A program made the position numbers and the translations under genes. From the NCBI RefSeq assembly GCF_016213215.1, contig NZ_JACRAW010000008.1:123697-187696 (forward strand): a stretch of 64,000 nt of DNA. The letters run 5' to 3'. Under the pieces are notes generated by a model. That model had not been told where the DNA came from. It searched no databases and saw nothing but the letters and a program-made list of their open reading frames with translations. Source of the stretch: Bradyrhizobium sp. GTDB taxonomy: Bacteria > Pseudomonadota > Alphaproteobacteria > Rhizobiales > Xanthobacteraceae. How positions within the stretch are numbered: the first letter of the stretch is position 1; every line of letters begins with the position of its first letter. This document shows, in pieces, positions 47,978-56,994 of this stretch.

Positions 47978-49405
47978 ATGAACGTCGCCCAGTCCACCAT
48001 TCCGCCGCTCCCGCCCGAGCTGGTGGCGAAATTCCGCCAGATCGTCGGCGACAAGTACGCCATGACTGACGCTGCCGACATCGAGCCTTACGTCACCGAG
48101 GAGCGCAACCTGTTTCACGGCCGCTCGCCCCTGGTGCTGCGCCCCGCTTCGACCGCAGAAGTCGCCGCCATCTGCAAGCTCGCCAGCGAGCACAAGATCG
48201 CACTGGTGCCCCAGGGCGGCAACACCGGCCTTGTCGGCGGCCAGACGCCGCACAACGGCGAGGTCGTGGTCTCGATGCGGCGGATGGACAGGACCCGCGA
48301 GATCGACACCGCCTCCAACACCATGACCTGCGAGGCCGGCGTGGTGCTCCAGGTCGCCCAGCAGCGCGCCGCCGAGGTCGACCGCCTGTTTCCGCTCTCG
48401 TTAGGTGCGGAAGGCAGCTGCACCATCGGCGGCAATCTCTCGACCAACGCCGGCGGCACCGCCGCGCTGGCCTACGGCATTGCGCGCGACATGGCGCTGG
48501 GCTTAGAGGTGGTGCTGGCGGACGGGCGCGTCCTCAACGCGCTGTCGAAGCTGAAGAAGGACAATACCGGCTACGATCTGCGCAATCTCTTCATCGGCGC
48601 CGAAGGCACGCTCGGCATCATTACCGCCGCGACGGTGAAACTGTTTCCCAAGCCGCACGCGGTGGAGACCGCTTTCGTCGGCCTGAAGTCGCCGGCACAG
48701 GCATTGAAGCTGCTGACCATCTCGCAGAACGAAGCCGCGGGCACCCTGACCAGTTTCGAGCTGCTGGCGCACATCGCCGTCGATTTCTCGATCCGCCACG
48801 GCATCGGCGTGCGCGATCCGCTGCCGAACAAGCATCCCTGGTACGTCCTGATGGAGCTGTCCTCGCCGCGCAACGATGCCCGCGACACGCTGGAAGCGAT
48901 CCTCGCCAGCGCCATGGAGCAGGACATCGTCGACGACGCGGTGATCGCGGCCAATCTGACCCAGCGCTCGGCGTTCTGGAAACTGCGCGACGAGATGTCG
49001 GCGGCGCAGAAGCCGGAAGGCGGCTCGATCAAGCACGACATTTCGGTGCCGGTCGCCGCGGTGCCGGAGTTCATCGAACAGGCCGATGCCGCCGTGGTGA
49101 AGCTGATCCCGGGCGCGCGCCCCGTTCCGTTCGGCCATCTCGGCGACGGTAATATCCACTACAATCTCAGCCAGCCGATCGGCGCCGACGCGGCCGATTT
49201 CCTGGCCCGCTGGCACGATGTCAACGACGTCGTGTTCGAGATCGTGCTGCGCCTGGGCGGCTCGATCTCCGCCGAGCACGGCATCGGCGTGCTCAAGCGC
49301 GACGAACTGCCGGAGGTAAAGGACAAGGTCGCGATCGAGCTGATGCGCTCCATCAAGGCGATGCTCGATCCGCTCGGCATCATGAATCCGGGCAAGGTGC
49401 TGTGA
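47978..49405 (+). CDS. FAD-binding oxidase (D-2-hydroxyacid / 2-hydroxyglutarate dehydrogenase-like)
   Basis: 475 residues from ATG 47978; GTG 47966 is an alternative. The N-terminal FAD_binding_4 domain is clear: VPQGGNTGLVGGQTP, LGAEGSCTIGGNLSTNAGG and LFIGAEGTLGIITAAT. The C-terminal FAD-oxidase domain has FGHLGDGNIHYNLSQP and GGSISAEHGIGVLK. Enzymes of this family oxidise D-lactate, D-2-hydroxyglutarate or glycolate with an electron acceptor such as ETF. The substrate is not decided. It overlaps the GNAT gene at the stop. Confidence 0.88.
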   Translation: MNVAQSTIPPLPPELVAKFRQIVGDKYAMTDAADIEPYVTEERNLFHGRSPLVLRPASTAEVAAICKLASEHKIALVPQGGNTGLVGGQTPHNGEVVVSMRRMDRTREIDTASNTMTCEAGVVLQVAQQRAAEVDRLFPLSLGAEGSCTIGGNLSTNAGGTAALAYGIARDMALGLEVVLADGRVLNALSKLKKDNTGYDLRNLFIGAEGTLGIITAATVKLFPKPHAVETAFVGLKSPAQALKLLTISQNEAAGTLTSFELLAHIAVDFSIRHGIGVRDPLPNKHPWYVLMELSSPRNDARDTLEAILASAMEQDIVDDAVIAANLTQRSAFWKLRDEMSAAQKPEGGSIKHDISVPVAAVPEFIEQADAAVVKLIPGARPVPFGHLGDGNIHYNLSQPIGADAADFLARWHDVNDVVFEIVLRLGGSISAEHGIGVLKRDELPEVKDKVAIELMRSIKAMLDPLGIMNPGKVL

Positions 49406-49863
49406 ACGAAGCTGTGACACCTCCCTCCCCGGCGCTCGTGATCGCGCCGATCGAGGACACCGACATCGGCAGCGTCATCACGTTGTGGGAGCGTTGCGGC
49501 CTGACGCGGCCGTGGAACGATCCGGCATCCGATATCGCGCTGGCTCGGCGCGGCGAAAATTCGACGATCCTGGTCGGCCGCGACAATGGAGTGATCGTCG
49601 CCACCGTGCTGGTCGGCCATGAGGGCCATCGCGGCTGGGTCTATTACCTCGCCGTCGATCCCGACTGCCGCAAGCAGGGCCATGGCCGCACCATGATGAC
49701 CGCGGCCGAGGACTGGCTGCGCAAGGCCGGGATCGAAAAGCTGATGCTGATGGTTCGCGCGGAGAACGAAGCGGTCAAGGCCTTCTACGAATCCATCGGC
49801 TACGGCCAGCAGCCGCGGCTGATCTTCGCCCGCTGGCTCGATGGCCGCGAATTGACACCGTAG
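49402..49863 (+). CDS. GNAT acetyltransferase (YpeA-like)
   Basis: 153 residues, start GTG 49402 overlapping the previous stop. The acetyl-CoA motif is YYLAVDPDCRKQGHGRTMM (R/Q-x2-G-x-G/A type), and the C-terminal MVRAENEAVKAFYESIGY completes the fold. It acetylates an unknown amine. Coupling to the oxidase gene may only reflect gene packing. Confidence 0.85.
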   Translation: MNEAVTPPSPALVIAPIEDTDIGSVITLWERCGLTRPWNDPASDIALARRGENSTILVGRDNGVIVATVLVGHEGHRGWVYYLAVDPDCRKQGHGRTMMTAAEDWLRKAGIEKLMLMVRAENEAVKAFYESIGYGQQPRLIFARWLDGRELTP

Positions 49864-49899
49864 CGCATGACAATCGAAGTGCTGCGACACTGGACCTGT

Positions 49900-50013
49900 C
49901 ACCTCTCCCTTTCGCATCGAAAGATGCGATGCGGGTGAGGGTTACACTCGATCGAGGGACCTGAGCCCCTCACCCGCGCCTTCGGCGCGACCTCTCCCCG
50001 ATGGGGAGAGGTG
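49900..50013. repeat. Intergenic palindromic repeat
   Basis: CACCTCTCCC at 49900 and GGGAGAGGTG ending at 50013 flank inner inverted pieces (GGGTGAGGG and CCCCTCACCC). This CTCTCCC/GGGAGAG element is common between genes in Bradyrhizobium-type genomes, from general knowledge. Confidence 0.7.
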
Positions 50014-50047
50014 AAGAGAAGCACCAAACGACGACCAAGAGGCCGGG

Positions 50048-50629
50048 ATGTCCGTTTCCGATCGCGTCCGCATCAAAGACGTCCGCCTGCTGTCCGACAA
50101 CTACTACATCCTGAAGGTCACGACGTTCGACTGGCGTCGCAATGACGGGCAATGGCAGACGCAGCGCCGGGAGACCTATGACCGCGGCAATGGCGCGGCG
50201 CTGTTGCCCTACAACATCAAGAACCGCACCGTCGTTCTTGTCCGCCAATTCCGCTATCCGGCCTACGCGAACGGCCATGACGAGCTGATGATCGAGGCCG
50301 CCGCCGGCATGCTCGACGACGCCTCGCCCGAAGCGCGCATCCGGGCCGAGGTCGAGGAGGAGACCGGCTATCGCCTGCGCGAGGTGCGCAAGGTGTTCGA
50401 GGCCTTCATGAGCCCCGGGGCGGTGACCGAGAAGCTGCATTTCTTCGTCGCCGAATACGAGCCGGAGATGCGCATCGGTGCCGGCGGTGGCGTTGCGTCC
50501 GAAGGCGAGGAGATCGATGTTCTCGAGCTTCCGATCGACGAGGCGCTCGCCATGATCAGCGACGGCCGCATCGTCGACGCCAAGACCATCATGCTGCTGC
50601 AATACGCGGCGCTGAACATTTTCGGATAG
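50048..50629 (+). CDS. Nudix hydrolase, NudK (GDP-mannose pyrophosphatase)-like
   Basis: 193 residues. The N-terminal beta part (VRLLSDNYYILKVTTFDWRR) and the RQFRYP motif match the ADP-sugar/NudK subgroup. The Nudix box is AAAGMLDDASPEARIRAEVE followed by EETGY; its Arg position carries Ala, as NudK relatives also vary there. The expected reaction is hydrolysis of a nucleotide sugar to sugar phosphate and NMP. It stands alone behind a repeat element. Confidence 0.85.
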   Translation: MSVSDRVRIKDVRLLSDNYYILKVTTFDWRRNDGQWQTQRRETYDRGNGAALLPYNIKNRTVVLVRQFRYPAYANGHDELMIEAAAGMLDDASPEARIRAEVEEETGYRLREVRKVFEAFMSPGAVTEKLHFFVAEYEPEMRIGAGGGVASEGEEIDVLELPIDEALAMISDGRIVDAKTIMLLQYAALNIFG

Positions 50630-50790
50630 GCCGGTCCTTTCGCAGCTGCGTCGGTCCCGACCGGCGGCCCCGGCCGCGACAACCATTCGCAAACCGCGGG
50701 TCAGCTCCGCCGTTGAGCGGGAGGCCGACTGCCTCTACTCTGCATGCCCAACGAATAAGCTGAAGCTGGAAACGTAAGGAGAGCCCCATC

Positions 50791-51720
50791 ATGCCCGGCC
50801 CGCGCGACGACGAATTCGGCTTTGCACCGGACTATGACGCCCCGGTCCCCTACATGCAGCGGACGCGGGACTACTACGCGGCGATCGGCTACACCACGCC
50901 GTACCGCTGGGCGCACTATGTCGATGCGCCGTTCCAGCCCTTGAAAAAGCCCCTGGCGCAGTCGCGCGTGACCATTGTCACCACGGCCGCCCCTTACGAT
51001 GCGGCCAAGGGCGATCAGGGCCCCGGTGCGGCCTACAATGGCAGCGCCAAGTTCTACACGGTCTATGACGGCGACACGGCAAAGCCGCACGATTTGCGCA
51101 TCTCCCACATCGGCTACGACCGCAAGCACACCACTGCGACCGACAGCGGCACCTGGTTTCCCCTGCCCCAGCTGTTGAAAGCGGCGACCAAGGGCCGCAT
51201 CGGCGAGGTCGCACCGCGCTTCTTCGGCGCGCCCACCAATCGCAGCCACCGCGTCACCCTTGACGTGGACGCTCCCGAAATCCTCGCCCGCTGCTTCGCT
51301 GATAAGGTTGACGTCGCCGTGCTGGTGCCGAACTGTCCGGTGTGCCACCAGACCACCGCCATGGTCGCCCGCCACCTCGAGGCCAACGGCATTCCCACCG
51401 TGGTAATGGGCTGCGCGAAGGATATCGTCGAGCACGCGGCGGTGCCGCGGTTTCTGTTCAGCGATTTTCCCCTCGGCAACTCGGCCGGAAAGCCGCATGA
51501 CGAGGAGGCGCAGGCGCTGACGCTCGAACTGGCGCTACAGCTGCTCGAAAGCGCCGTCGGCGCCCGCACCACCATGCAGTCGCCGTTGCGCTGGAGCGAT
51601 GATGCTTCCTGGAAGCTGGACTACAACAACGTCGCGCAGATGAGCGCGGAGGAGCTGGCGCGCCGGCGCGCCGAGTTCGACAAGCAGAAGGAGATCGCAC
51701 GCGCCAACCGGGCCGCCTGA
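50791..51720 (+). CDS. Glycine/sarcosine/betaine reductase selenoprotein B-like protein
   Basis: 309 residues. The motif VAVLVPNCPVCHQTTAMVAR HLEANGIPTV matches the GrdB/PrdB-type reductase family around its active-site Sec/Cys; here C-P-V-C with no UGA codon. AAGGAGAG precedes ATG 50791. The classical reductases are anaerobic and multi-subunit; no partner genes are present and the organism is not a Stickland fermenter, so a different role is likely. It lies 38 bp before the CaiB-type CoA-transferase gene and may be co-transcribed. Confidence 0.7.
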   Translation: MPGPRDDEFGFAPDYDAPVPYMQRTRDYYAAIGYTTPYRWAHYVDAPFQPLKKPLAQSRVTIVTTAAPYDAAKGDQGPGAAYNGSAKFYTVYDGDTAKPHDLRISHIGYDRKHTTATDSGTWFPLPQLLKAATKGRIGEVAPRFFGAPTNRSHRVTLDVDAPEILARCFADKVDVAVLVPNCPVCHQTTAMVARHLEANGIPTVVMGCAKDIVEHAAVPRFLFSDFPLGNSAGKPHDEEAQALTLELALQLLESAVGARTTMQSPLRWSDDASWKLDYNNVAQMSAEELARRRAEFDKQKEIARANRAA

Positions 51721-51758
51721 CGCCAGGGACAGCGGAAATCGTCATCAGGAGAACGCAT

Positions 51759-52952
51759 GTGAGCCGACCGTTCGAAGGCGTGAAGATCCTGGACTTCACC
51801 CAGGTACTGGCCGGGCCGTATGCGAGCTACCAGCTCGCCTTGCTCGGCGCCGATGTCATCAAGATCGAACGGCGCGAAGGCGAGGACATGCGCCGGACAC
51901 CTCTCAGCCGCGAATGGGCCGACCGCGGGCTCGCACCGGGATGGCAGGCCGTCAACGGCAACAAGCGCAGCCTGACGCTCGATCTTGCCAGGCCCGAGGC
52001 GATAGCCATCATCCAGCAGCTCGCAACGCAAGCCGACGTGGTCATGGAAAACTTTCGTCCCGGCGTCATGGACAAGCTCGGCATCGGATATGCCGCGCTG
52101 TCGGCCATCAATCCGCGGCTGGTCTATTGCGCCATCTCCGGCTTCGGCCAGACCGGCCCGGACAGCCTCCGCGCCGGCTATGATGGCAAGATCCAGGCGA
52201 TGTCGGGCATCATGGCGATCACCGGTCACGAGGAGACCGGGCCGACGCGCGCCGGCTTTGCGGTCTGCGACGTGCTGTCCGGCGCCACGGCCGCGTTCGG
52301 CGTGTCGAGCGCGCTGTACCAGCGCGACCGCACCGGCAAGGGCCAGATGGTCGACGTCTCCATGCTGGAAGCGACGCTGGCCTTTCTCAGCGGGCAGATC
52401 GCGGACTGGTCCGTCGCCGGCCACCGTCAGCAATTGTCCGGGAACCAGGCCGTAAGCCGCCGGGTGACCGCCAACCTGTTCAAGGCCGGCGAAGGCTATC
52501 TGCTGCTCGCCGTGAACAACGACAAGCAGTACGAGGCGCTCATGCGCACGATCGGCCGCGAGGACACGCTCAAGGACCCTCGCTTTGCCGACTGGTTTGC
52601 GCGGCAGGAGAACGAGCCGGCGCTGCGCGCCATCATCGAGGAAGCGCTTGCGAAGAAGGATGCCCGCGAATGGGAGGACATCCTCGAAGCGGCGGGTGCG
52701 CCCTGCGCCAGCATCTGGAAGATCGAGGAGATCATCGACCATCCCCAGGTGGTGGCGCGCGGCGCCATTCAGGAGATCGATACGCCCTACGGCCGCCTGC
52801 GCTTTGCCGCCAGCGGTTTTCAGCTGGCACATGGCGGCGGCCGGCTCGATCGCATGGCCCCCGAACTCGGCGCCGACACCGATGCAATCCTGGATTCGCT
52901 CGGTTATGACGCCGAGGCGATTGCGAACTTGCGCGCGCGCGAGATCGTGTGA
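51759..52952 (+). CDS. CaiB/BaiF family III CoA-transferase
   Basis: 397 residues with start GTG 51759. The hallmark beginning FEGVKILDFTQVLAGPYASYQLALLGADVIK and NKRSLTLDL are present. The catalytic Asp lies in GQMVDVSMLEA near residue 195. The C-terminal AGAPCASIWKIEEIIDHPQV is typical. These enzymes move CoA between carboxylic acids through an aspartyl-CoA thioester. Substrate unknown (formyl-, succinyl- or other acyl-CoA). Confidence 0.9.
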   Translation: MSRPFEGVKILDFTQVLAGPYASYQLALLGADVIKIERREGEDMRRTPLSREWADRGLAPGWQAVNGNKRSLTLDLARPEAIAIIQQLATQADVVMENFRPGVMDKLGIGYAALSAINPRLVYCAISGFGQTGPDSLRAGYDGKIQAMSGIMAITGHEETGPTRAGFAVCDVLSGATAAFGVSSALYQRDRTGKGQMVDVSMLEATLAFLSGQIADWSVAGHRQQLSGNQAVSRRVTANLFKAGEGYLLLAVNNDKQYEALMRTIGREDTLKDPRFADWFARQENEPALRAIIEEALAKKDAREWEDILEAAGAPCASIWKIEEIIDHPQVVARGAIQEIDTPYGRLRFAASGFQLAHGGGRLDRMAPELGADTDAILDSLGYDAEAIANLRAREIV

Positions 52953-52972
52953 CTCAAAACAACAACCAAATC

Positions 52973-53132
52973 GTCGTCCCGGACAAGCGAAGCTCAGCGA
53001 GCGCGATCCGGGACCCATAACCCCAGGACCTGGTTTGGTGAACGCTCGCTGACCCGCATCTCGCGCAACAACTACACCCTGTGTTATGGGTCCCCGCCCC
53101 CCGTGCGCAATTGCGCACCAGGCGGGGACGAC
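52973..53132. repeat. Intergenic palindromic repeat with GTCGTCCC ends
   Basis: GTCGTCCC near 52973 pairs with GGGACGAC at 53125-53132. Inner GGGACCCATAAC pairs with GTTATGGGTCCCC near 53083. It also contains the 16-bp palindrome GTGCGCAATTGCGCAC (53103-53118). Confidence 0.7.
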
Positions 53133-53172
53133 AGCGGAAGGAGGGCAGCAAGGAGTAAGGCAATAACGGACA

Positions 53173-53925
53173 CTAGAACAACGAGCCCTGCCCGTCGTCG
53201 CGCGGCGCCGGTGCCGCCTTGCGGGCAACCTTCTTCGGCGCTTCCGCCGCGGCCGCTTCCGCCGAGATCGGCAGCAGAAGCTGCGCATCGTCGTTCGCCA
53301 CGCGATTGACGCGGGTCGAGACCGCGTACCAGGCGAACTCGCAGACCTTCGGCGGCACCATCAGCGGGATGGCACCTTCGACATCGTCATTGCGGCAGTC
53401 CAGCCAGCGCTCGAAATCATCTGGCGCGATCGTCACCGGCACGCGGTCGTGCAGCACGGCGAGATCGGCGCTTGCCGCCGCGGTGACGATCGCGACCGTG
53501 TCGAGCTCTTCGCCGTTCGGCCCGATCCAGGTCTCGGCCACCGCCGCCAGCCCGATCGGCTCCCCGTCCGCGCGATGGATGAAATACGGCTGCTTTCGTC
53601 CGTCCACGGCCTGCCATTCGTAATAGCCGTCGGCGGGAACGAGGCAGCGCCGCCGCCTGATCGCGTTCTTGAAGGCCGGCTTCTCCAATACCGTTTCCGA
53701 CCGCGCGTTGATCAGAAGCGTGAAGTTACGCGGATCCTTGACCCAGGCCGGCAAGAGCCCCCAGCGCATCAGCCGGAAGTGGCGCGCGCCGTTCTCGATG
53801 ATGACGACGGGAATGGGCTGGGTCGGCGCGACGTTGTACCTCGGGGGAAAATTGGGCTGTTCGACATAGCCGAAGAGCTGCCGCAGGGCCGCCGGAGCTG
53901 AGGTAATTACGAACCGTCCGCACAT
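53173..53925 (-). CDS. SOS response-associated peptidase (YedK/HMCES type)
   Basis: 250 residues from ATG 53925, chosen because it gives MCGRF with the catalytic Cys2; the longer frame to 54111 would hide it. Further SRAP motifs are RYNVAPTQPIPVV, LMRWGLLPAWVKD, NARSETV, RRCLVPADGYYEW and LHDRVPVTI. The protein crosslinks to abasic sites in single-stranded DNA to protect them. The C-terminal 35 residues are Ala/Lys-rich and end QGSLF, a possible beta-clamp-binding tail. Confidence 0.92.
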   Translation of the reverse strand: MCGRFVITSAPAALRQLFGYVEQPNFPPRYNVAPTQPIPVVIIENGARHFRLMRWGLLPAWVKDPRNFTLLINARSETVLEKPAFKNAIRRRRCLVPADGYYEWQAVDGRKQPYFIHRADGEPIGLAAVAETWIGPNGEELDTVAIVTAAASADLAVLHDRVPVTIAPDDFERWLDCRNDDVEGAIPLMVPPKVCEFAWYAVSTRVNRVANDDAQLLLPISAEAAAAEAPKKVARKAAPAPRDDGQGSLF

Positions 53926-53989
53926 TCTTTGGGCCCGGATAGTTGTTCTTTCAGTGCCTGTTAACCGCCGAGACGAACACTGGAATTTG

Positions 53990-54499
53990 ATGACAGCAAC
54001 CGCTCCTTTGCAAGCCGATCCCCCGCCGTCGCAACTGGCCGGCCTCGCCCCCGAGGCCCGCGCGGCGCGCCTGCGTGCGGCCAACATCAATCCCCGCACG
54101 GGGCTTGCCACCGATTACCTCAACCACTTCAATGAAGCCATCATGCTTCTGGAAATGGTTCCCGATATGCCGGAGGTGGTCGAGGATTTCCTGGTCTGGC
54201 ACCCGCTGTCCTACCCAGAGCATTTCCACGCCACCAACTTCAAGGCGCGCGATCTCGTCTGTGAGGCCTATGAGGCGGCCGACCCGGACATCCGCGCGCA
54301 GTTCGACCATCTGACCGACACGATGACCTCGATCCTGACCGCGGTCGGCACGGCCATGCGCGACGCCCAGCAGGACAAGACCCGCGCCAAGCTCGCCGTA
54401 CAGGCATCGCAATGGGTCAAGCCGCTGATTTCGGCCGCCGGCGGCGTCATCAACGGCGGCACCGAGGCCGACGTCGAAACCATCATGGCGAGCAGTTGA
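53990..54499 (+). CDS. Conserved-looking protein of unknown function
   Basis: 169 residues from ATG 53990, or 181 from 53954. It is helical with ARAARLRAANINPRTGLATDYLNHFNEAIMLLEM and SYPEHFHATNFKARDLVCEAYEAAD. No signal peptide or membrane segment. I recall such proteins as conserved hypotheticals in Bradyrhizobium but know no function. It is followed 3 bp later by a Nudix gene. Confidence 0.7.
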   Translation: MTATAPLQADPPPSQLAGLAPEARAARLRAANINPRTGLATDYLNHFNEAIMLLEMVPDMPEVVEDFLVWHPLSYPEHFHATNFKARDLVCEAYEAADPDIRAQFDHLTDTMTSILTAVGTAMRDAQQDKTRAKLAVQASQWVKPLISAAGGVINGGTEADVETIMASS

Positions 54500-54502
54500 G
54501 CT

Positions 54503-54934
54503 GTGGCCTCGCCGGTTCAGCCAACCCATCCCCAGCTTGCGGTCAGCGCCGCGATCTTCCGCGGCGACAAGGTCCTTCTGGTGCGGCGCGCGCGCTCACC
54601 GGCCAAGGGTTTCTACTCGCTGCCGGGCGGCCGGGTCGAATTCGGGGAATCGCTGCACACGGCGCTGATGCGCGAGGTCGACGAAGAGACCGGGCTCGAG
54701 ATCGATATCGTCGGGCTGGCCGGCTGGCGCGAGGTGCTGCCTGCCGCGGGTGGCAGCGGTCATTATCTGATCATGTCGTTCGCGGCACGCTGGCTCGCCC
54801 GGGAACCCGTTCTCAACGACGAGCTCGACGATTTCCGCTGGCTCGTTCCGGAGGCGATCGGCGAGCTCAAGCTCACCGGCGGCCTGCAGGAGGTCATCGA
54901 GAAAGCCAGGAGCCTGGTCCGGGCTGGCGCCTGA
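54503..54934 (+). CDS. Nudix hydrolase
   Basis: 143 residues, start GTG 54503. The Nudix box is complete: GGRVEFGESLHTALMREVDE followed by ETGL (G-x5-E-x7-R-E-V-x-E-E-x-G-L). Short members like this hydrolyse nucleoside diphosphate derivatives, often ADP-ribose or damaged nucleotides. It is closely packed after the preceding unknown gene. Confidence 0.88.
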   Translation: MASPVQPTHPQLAVSAAIFRGDKVLLVRRARSPAKGFYSLPGGRVEFGESLHTALMREVDEETGLEIDIVGLAGWREVLPAAGGSGHYLIMSFAARWLAREPVLNDELDDFRWLVPEAIGELKLTGGLQEVIEKARSLVRAGA

Positions 54935-54983
54935 GCGCCCGCCTGCCTTGCTTCCACCGCGGCGAGGAGGCATATCACGGCCG

Positions 54984-55361
54984 ATGTCGACGCGATTTTG
55001 GGCCGCTTTCATCCTCGTTCTTGCCTGTGCCGCCGCGCCCGCCCGGGCCCAGCAAGGGGCTGCGCCGTTCGACGGCGACCTGCAGCGGCTGGCCGAGATC
55101 CTCGGCGGTCTCCATTACCTTCGCGGGATCTGCGGCGCGAATGAGGGCGGCAAGTGGCGCAACGAGATGCAGGCGCTGATCGACGCCGAAACGCCTTCCG
55201 GCGAGCGGCGCGCGCGCATGGTCGCCGGCTTCAACCGCGGCTATAACGGATTCCAGCAGACCTATCGAACCTGCACGCCGGCCGCCACGGTCGCGATCCG
55301 CCGCTACATCGAGGAAGGCTCGAAGATCTCGCGCGACCTCACCGCCCGTTACGCCAACTGA
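54984..55361 (+). CDS. TIGR02301 family exported protein
   Basis: 125 residues from ATG 54984. A signal peptide ends at ARAQQ. The mature protein is helical with LAEILGGLHYLRGICGANEGGKWRNEM, SGERRARMVAGFNRGYNGFQQTYRTCTPAA and RYIEEGSKISRDL, the pattern of TIGR02301. Function unknown. The two cysteines may form a disulfide. Confidence 0.82.
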   Translation: MSTRFWAAFILVLACAAAPARAQQGAAPFDGDLQRLAEILGGLHYLRGICGANEGGKWRNEMQALIDAETPSGERRARMVAGFNRGYNGFQQTYRTCTPAATVAIRRYIEEGSKISRDLTARYAN

Positions 55362-55652
55362 TTGTGTGCGTCTTGATCGGTCTTCCTTCTTCATTCTGAC
55401 GAGCGCGCCAGTGCATTTCGAAGCATGAGATTTGCAGTCGCATGTTCGCTGGCGATGCATGATCGAGTCTGGCACTCGCGTACCTCTTTGCTGTGCATCA
55501 GCAAGCGTTTAGGCACGCGACAGAGCAACCGGCGCTCGTTTTTCCACTGCTGTTAACCGTTCCTAAAGAAGTGGCCTAGGCGCGTCTGTGCTGCGTGCTA
55601 CAGGTGATCCGCCAGCGCTTCGCCGTAGGAGCGCGCAGCCCCGTCGAGTTTC

Positions 55653-55919
55653 ATGAGTCATCCCCTCTCCTTTGCCTCCGCCCGCGCGCCGCTGCCCGAC
55701 AACGAGCAGAAACAGGCTGCGCTCAGCTATCTCAACGAAGCCTGGGCCGAGGCGCGCCATGATGGCGTCGATGGCGACTGCCTGGCGCAGGCCAGCCTGT
55801 TCGCGGCGCTGGCCGAGCTGGTCGGCACCTATGGCGAGGATGCGGTCGCAAAGTTCATCGAAGGCTTTCCCGCGCGCGTCCGCAATGGCGAGTTCTCGCT
55901 CGGACTGGCAAGGCAGTAA
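55653..55919 (+). CDS. Small protein of unknown function
   Basis: 88 residues, helical: EQKQAALSYLNEAWAEARHDGVDGDCLAQASLFAALAELVGTYGEDAVAKFIEGF. Reading-frame quality and composition suggest a real gene. No family recognised. The 290 bp before it hold nothing I can identify. Confidence 0.65.
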   Translation: MSHPLSFASARAPLPDNEQKQAALSYLNEAWAEARHDGVDGDCLAQASLFAALAELVGTYGEDAVAKFIEGFPARVRNGEFSLGLARQ

Positions 55920-55945
55920 GCGCGTCGGTCGACGCTCCTGAACGA

Positions 55946-55959
55946 TTGACCTCGATCAA
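55946..55959. promoter_or_regulatory. FixK-type box upstream of the Csp-like gene
   Basis: TTGACCTCGATCAA, perfect TTGA-N6-TCAA, 132 bp before ATG 56092. It is the only perfect box outside the 12.3-42.8 kb block. Confidence 0.65.
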
Positions 55960-56091
55960 TGATCAGGCAGAACGGCTCCGCCGATAAATGAGCGCATCCG
56001 GATTGGGCCCTGCCCATCCTTTCGCCGAATCGTGTAAGGGCCGGCGGCCGATGGCTGCAACAGTGGTCCGCAAGCTTCCAGGGAGACAGAG

Positions 56092-56532
56092 ATGAATCGC
56101 AGGCAGATCATCACCGCCGGCGCGATGCTGACGGCCATGTCCGCTTCCGCGCTGGCGCAAACGACCGACCATAGCCATGATCACGCGGGCCACGGCAGCG
56201 CGGCGCCAACCGCCCTGCTCGACACCGCCGCCACTTGCGTGAAAGTCGGCCAGGTTTGCCTCGACCACTGCCTCGTGGCCTTTGCCGCCAATGACACTTC
56301 GCTCGCCGCCTGCGCGCGGTCCAGCGACCAGATGACCAGCATCTGCGCTACGCTCGCCAAGCTTGCCAGCAGCTCCTCGCCCTATCTTCCGGCCATGGCC
56401 AAGGTCGCCCTGGCTGCCTGCCAGGATTGCGAGAAGGAGTGCAAGAAGCACGCGGACAAGCACGCCAGCTGCAAGGCCTGCGCCGAGGCTTGCGCAGCCT
56501 GCGCGGCCGAGTGCAAGAAAATCGCCGCGTAG
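56092..56532 (+). CDS. Four-helix-bundle copper storage protein (Csp-like), exported
   Basis: 146 residues. A twin-arginine-type signal (MNRRQIITAGAML) ends near ALAQT, followed by a His-rich linker (DHSHDHAGHG). The mature helices carry many cysteines in C-x3-C and C-x2-C patterns: CVKVGQVCLDHC, ACQDCEKECKK and CKACAEACAACAAECKK. This matches Csp1-type proteins, which bind many Cu(I) ions inside a helical bundle. It neighbours a cupredoxin and an ECF sigma factor gene, and a FixK box lies upstream. Confidence 0.87.
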   Translation: MNRRQIITAGAMLTAMSASALAQTTDHSHDHAGHGSAAPTALLDTAATCVKVGQVCLDHCLVAFAANDTSLAACARSSDQMTSICATLAKLASSSSPYLPAMAKVALAACQDCEKECKKHADKHASCKACAEACAACAAECKKIAA

Positions 56533-56592
56533 GTTAGGTTCGGCCCGGCGCACTCATGCCCTGGCCTCCCCTGCCTTGGACTCATCGGCCTT

Positions 56593-56904
56593 TCACGGCT
56601 CGATCTTGATCGTCGCTCTCATGTTGGGATGGTGGCGGCAGTAATAGGCGACGGTCCCGGCCTTCTTCAGCACCACCCTTCCAGTCTTCTTCGGCGGCAT
56701 GTTCACGTCGAAATCGCCGCCTCGCGCGGTGGCGGTATGGGCGAACGCGTCCTTGTTGACCCATTCGACAGTGTCGCCGACTTTCGCCGTCGTCTCGGCC
56801 GGCAAGAAGTTGCGGTTCTCCGTCGAAATGCGAACGGTTCCCGCCAACGCCGAGCTGGATAGAAGGAAAATCGCGGCGATCGCCGCGCTCAATCGAACCA
56901 TCAT
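56593..56904 (-). CDS. Cupredoxin (plastocyanin/amicyanin-like)
   Basis: 103 residues from ATG 56904 with AAGGAG upstream. A signal peptide ends at SALAG. The type 1 copper ligands are visible: His in DAFAHTA, then Cys, His and Met in YYCRHHPNM. It is a small periplasmic electron carrier or copper-binding protein. It is convergent with the Csp-like gene and follows the sigma factor gene by 90 bp in the same direction. Confidence 0.88.
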   Translation of the reverse strand: MMVRLSAAIAAIFLLSSSALAGTVRISTENRNFLPAETTAKVGDTVEWVNKDAFAHTATARGGDFDVNMPPKKTGRVVLKKAGTVAYYCRHHPNMRATIKIEP

Positions 56905-56994
56905 GGCTTGACACTCCTTCGGCGCGGCATTGCGCCGCGCATTCGGTTGCACAGGAGTTAGATGGAGAGTGACGCCGGAGGTTCCCGGCAACTC

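Noticed and set aside
50791..51720. Selenoprotein with in-frame UGA
   Set aside because: The active region uses ordinary Cys codons and the frame has no UGA before the end.
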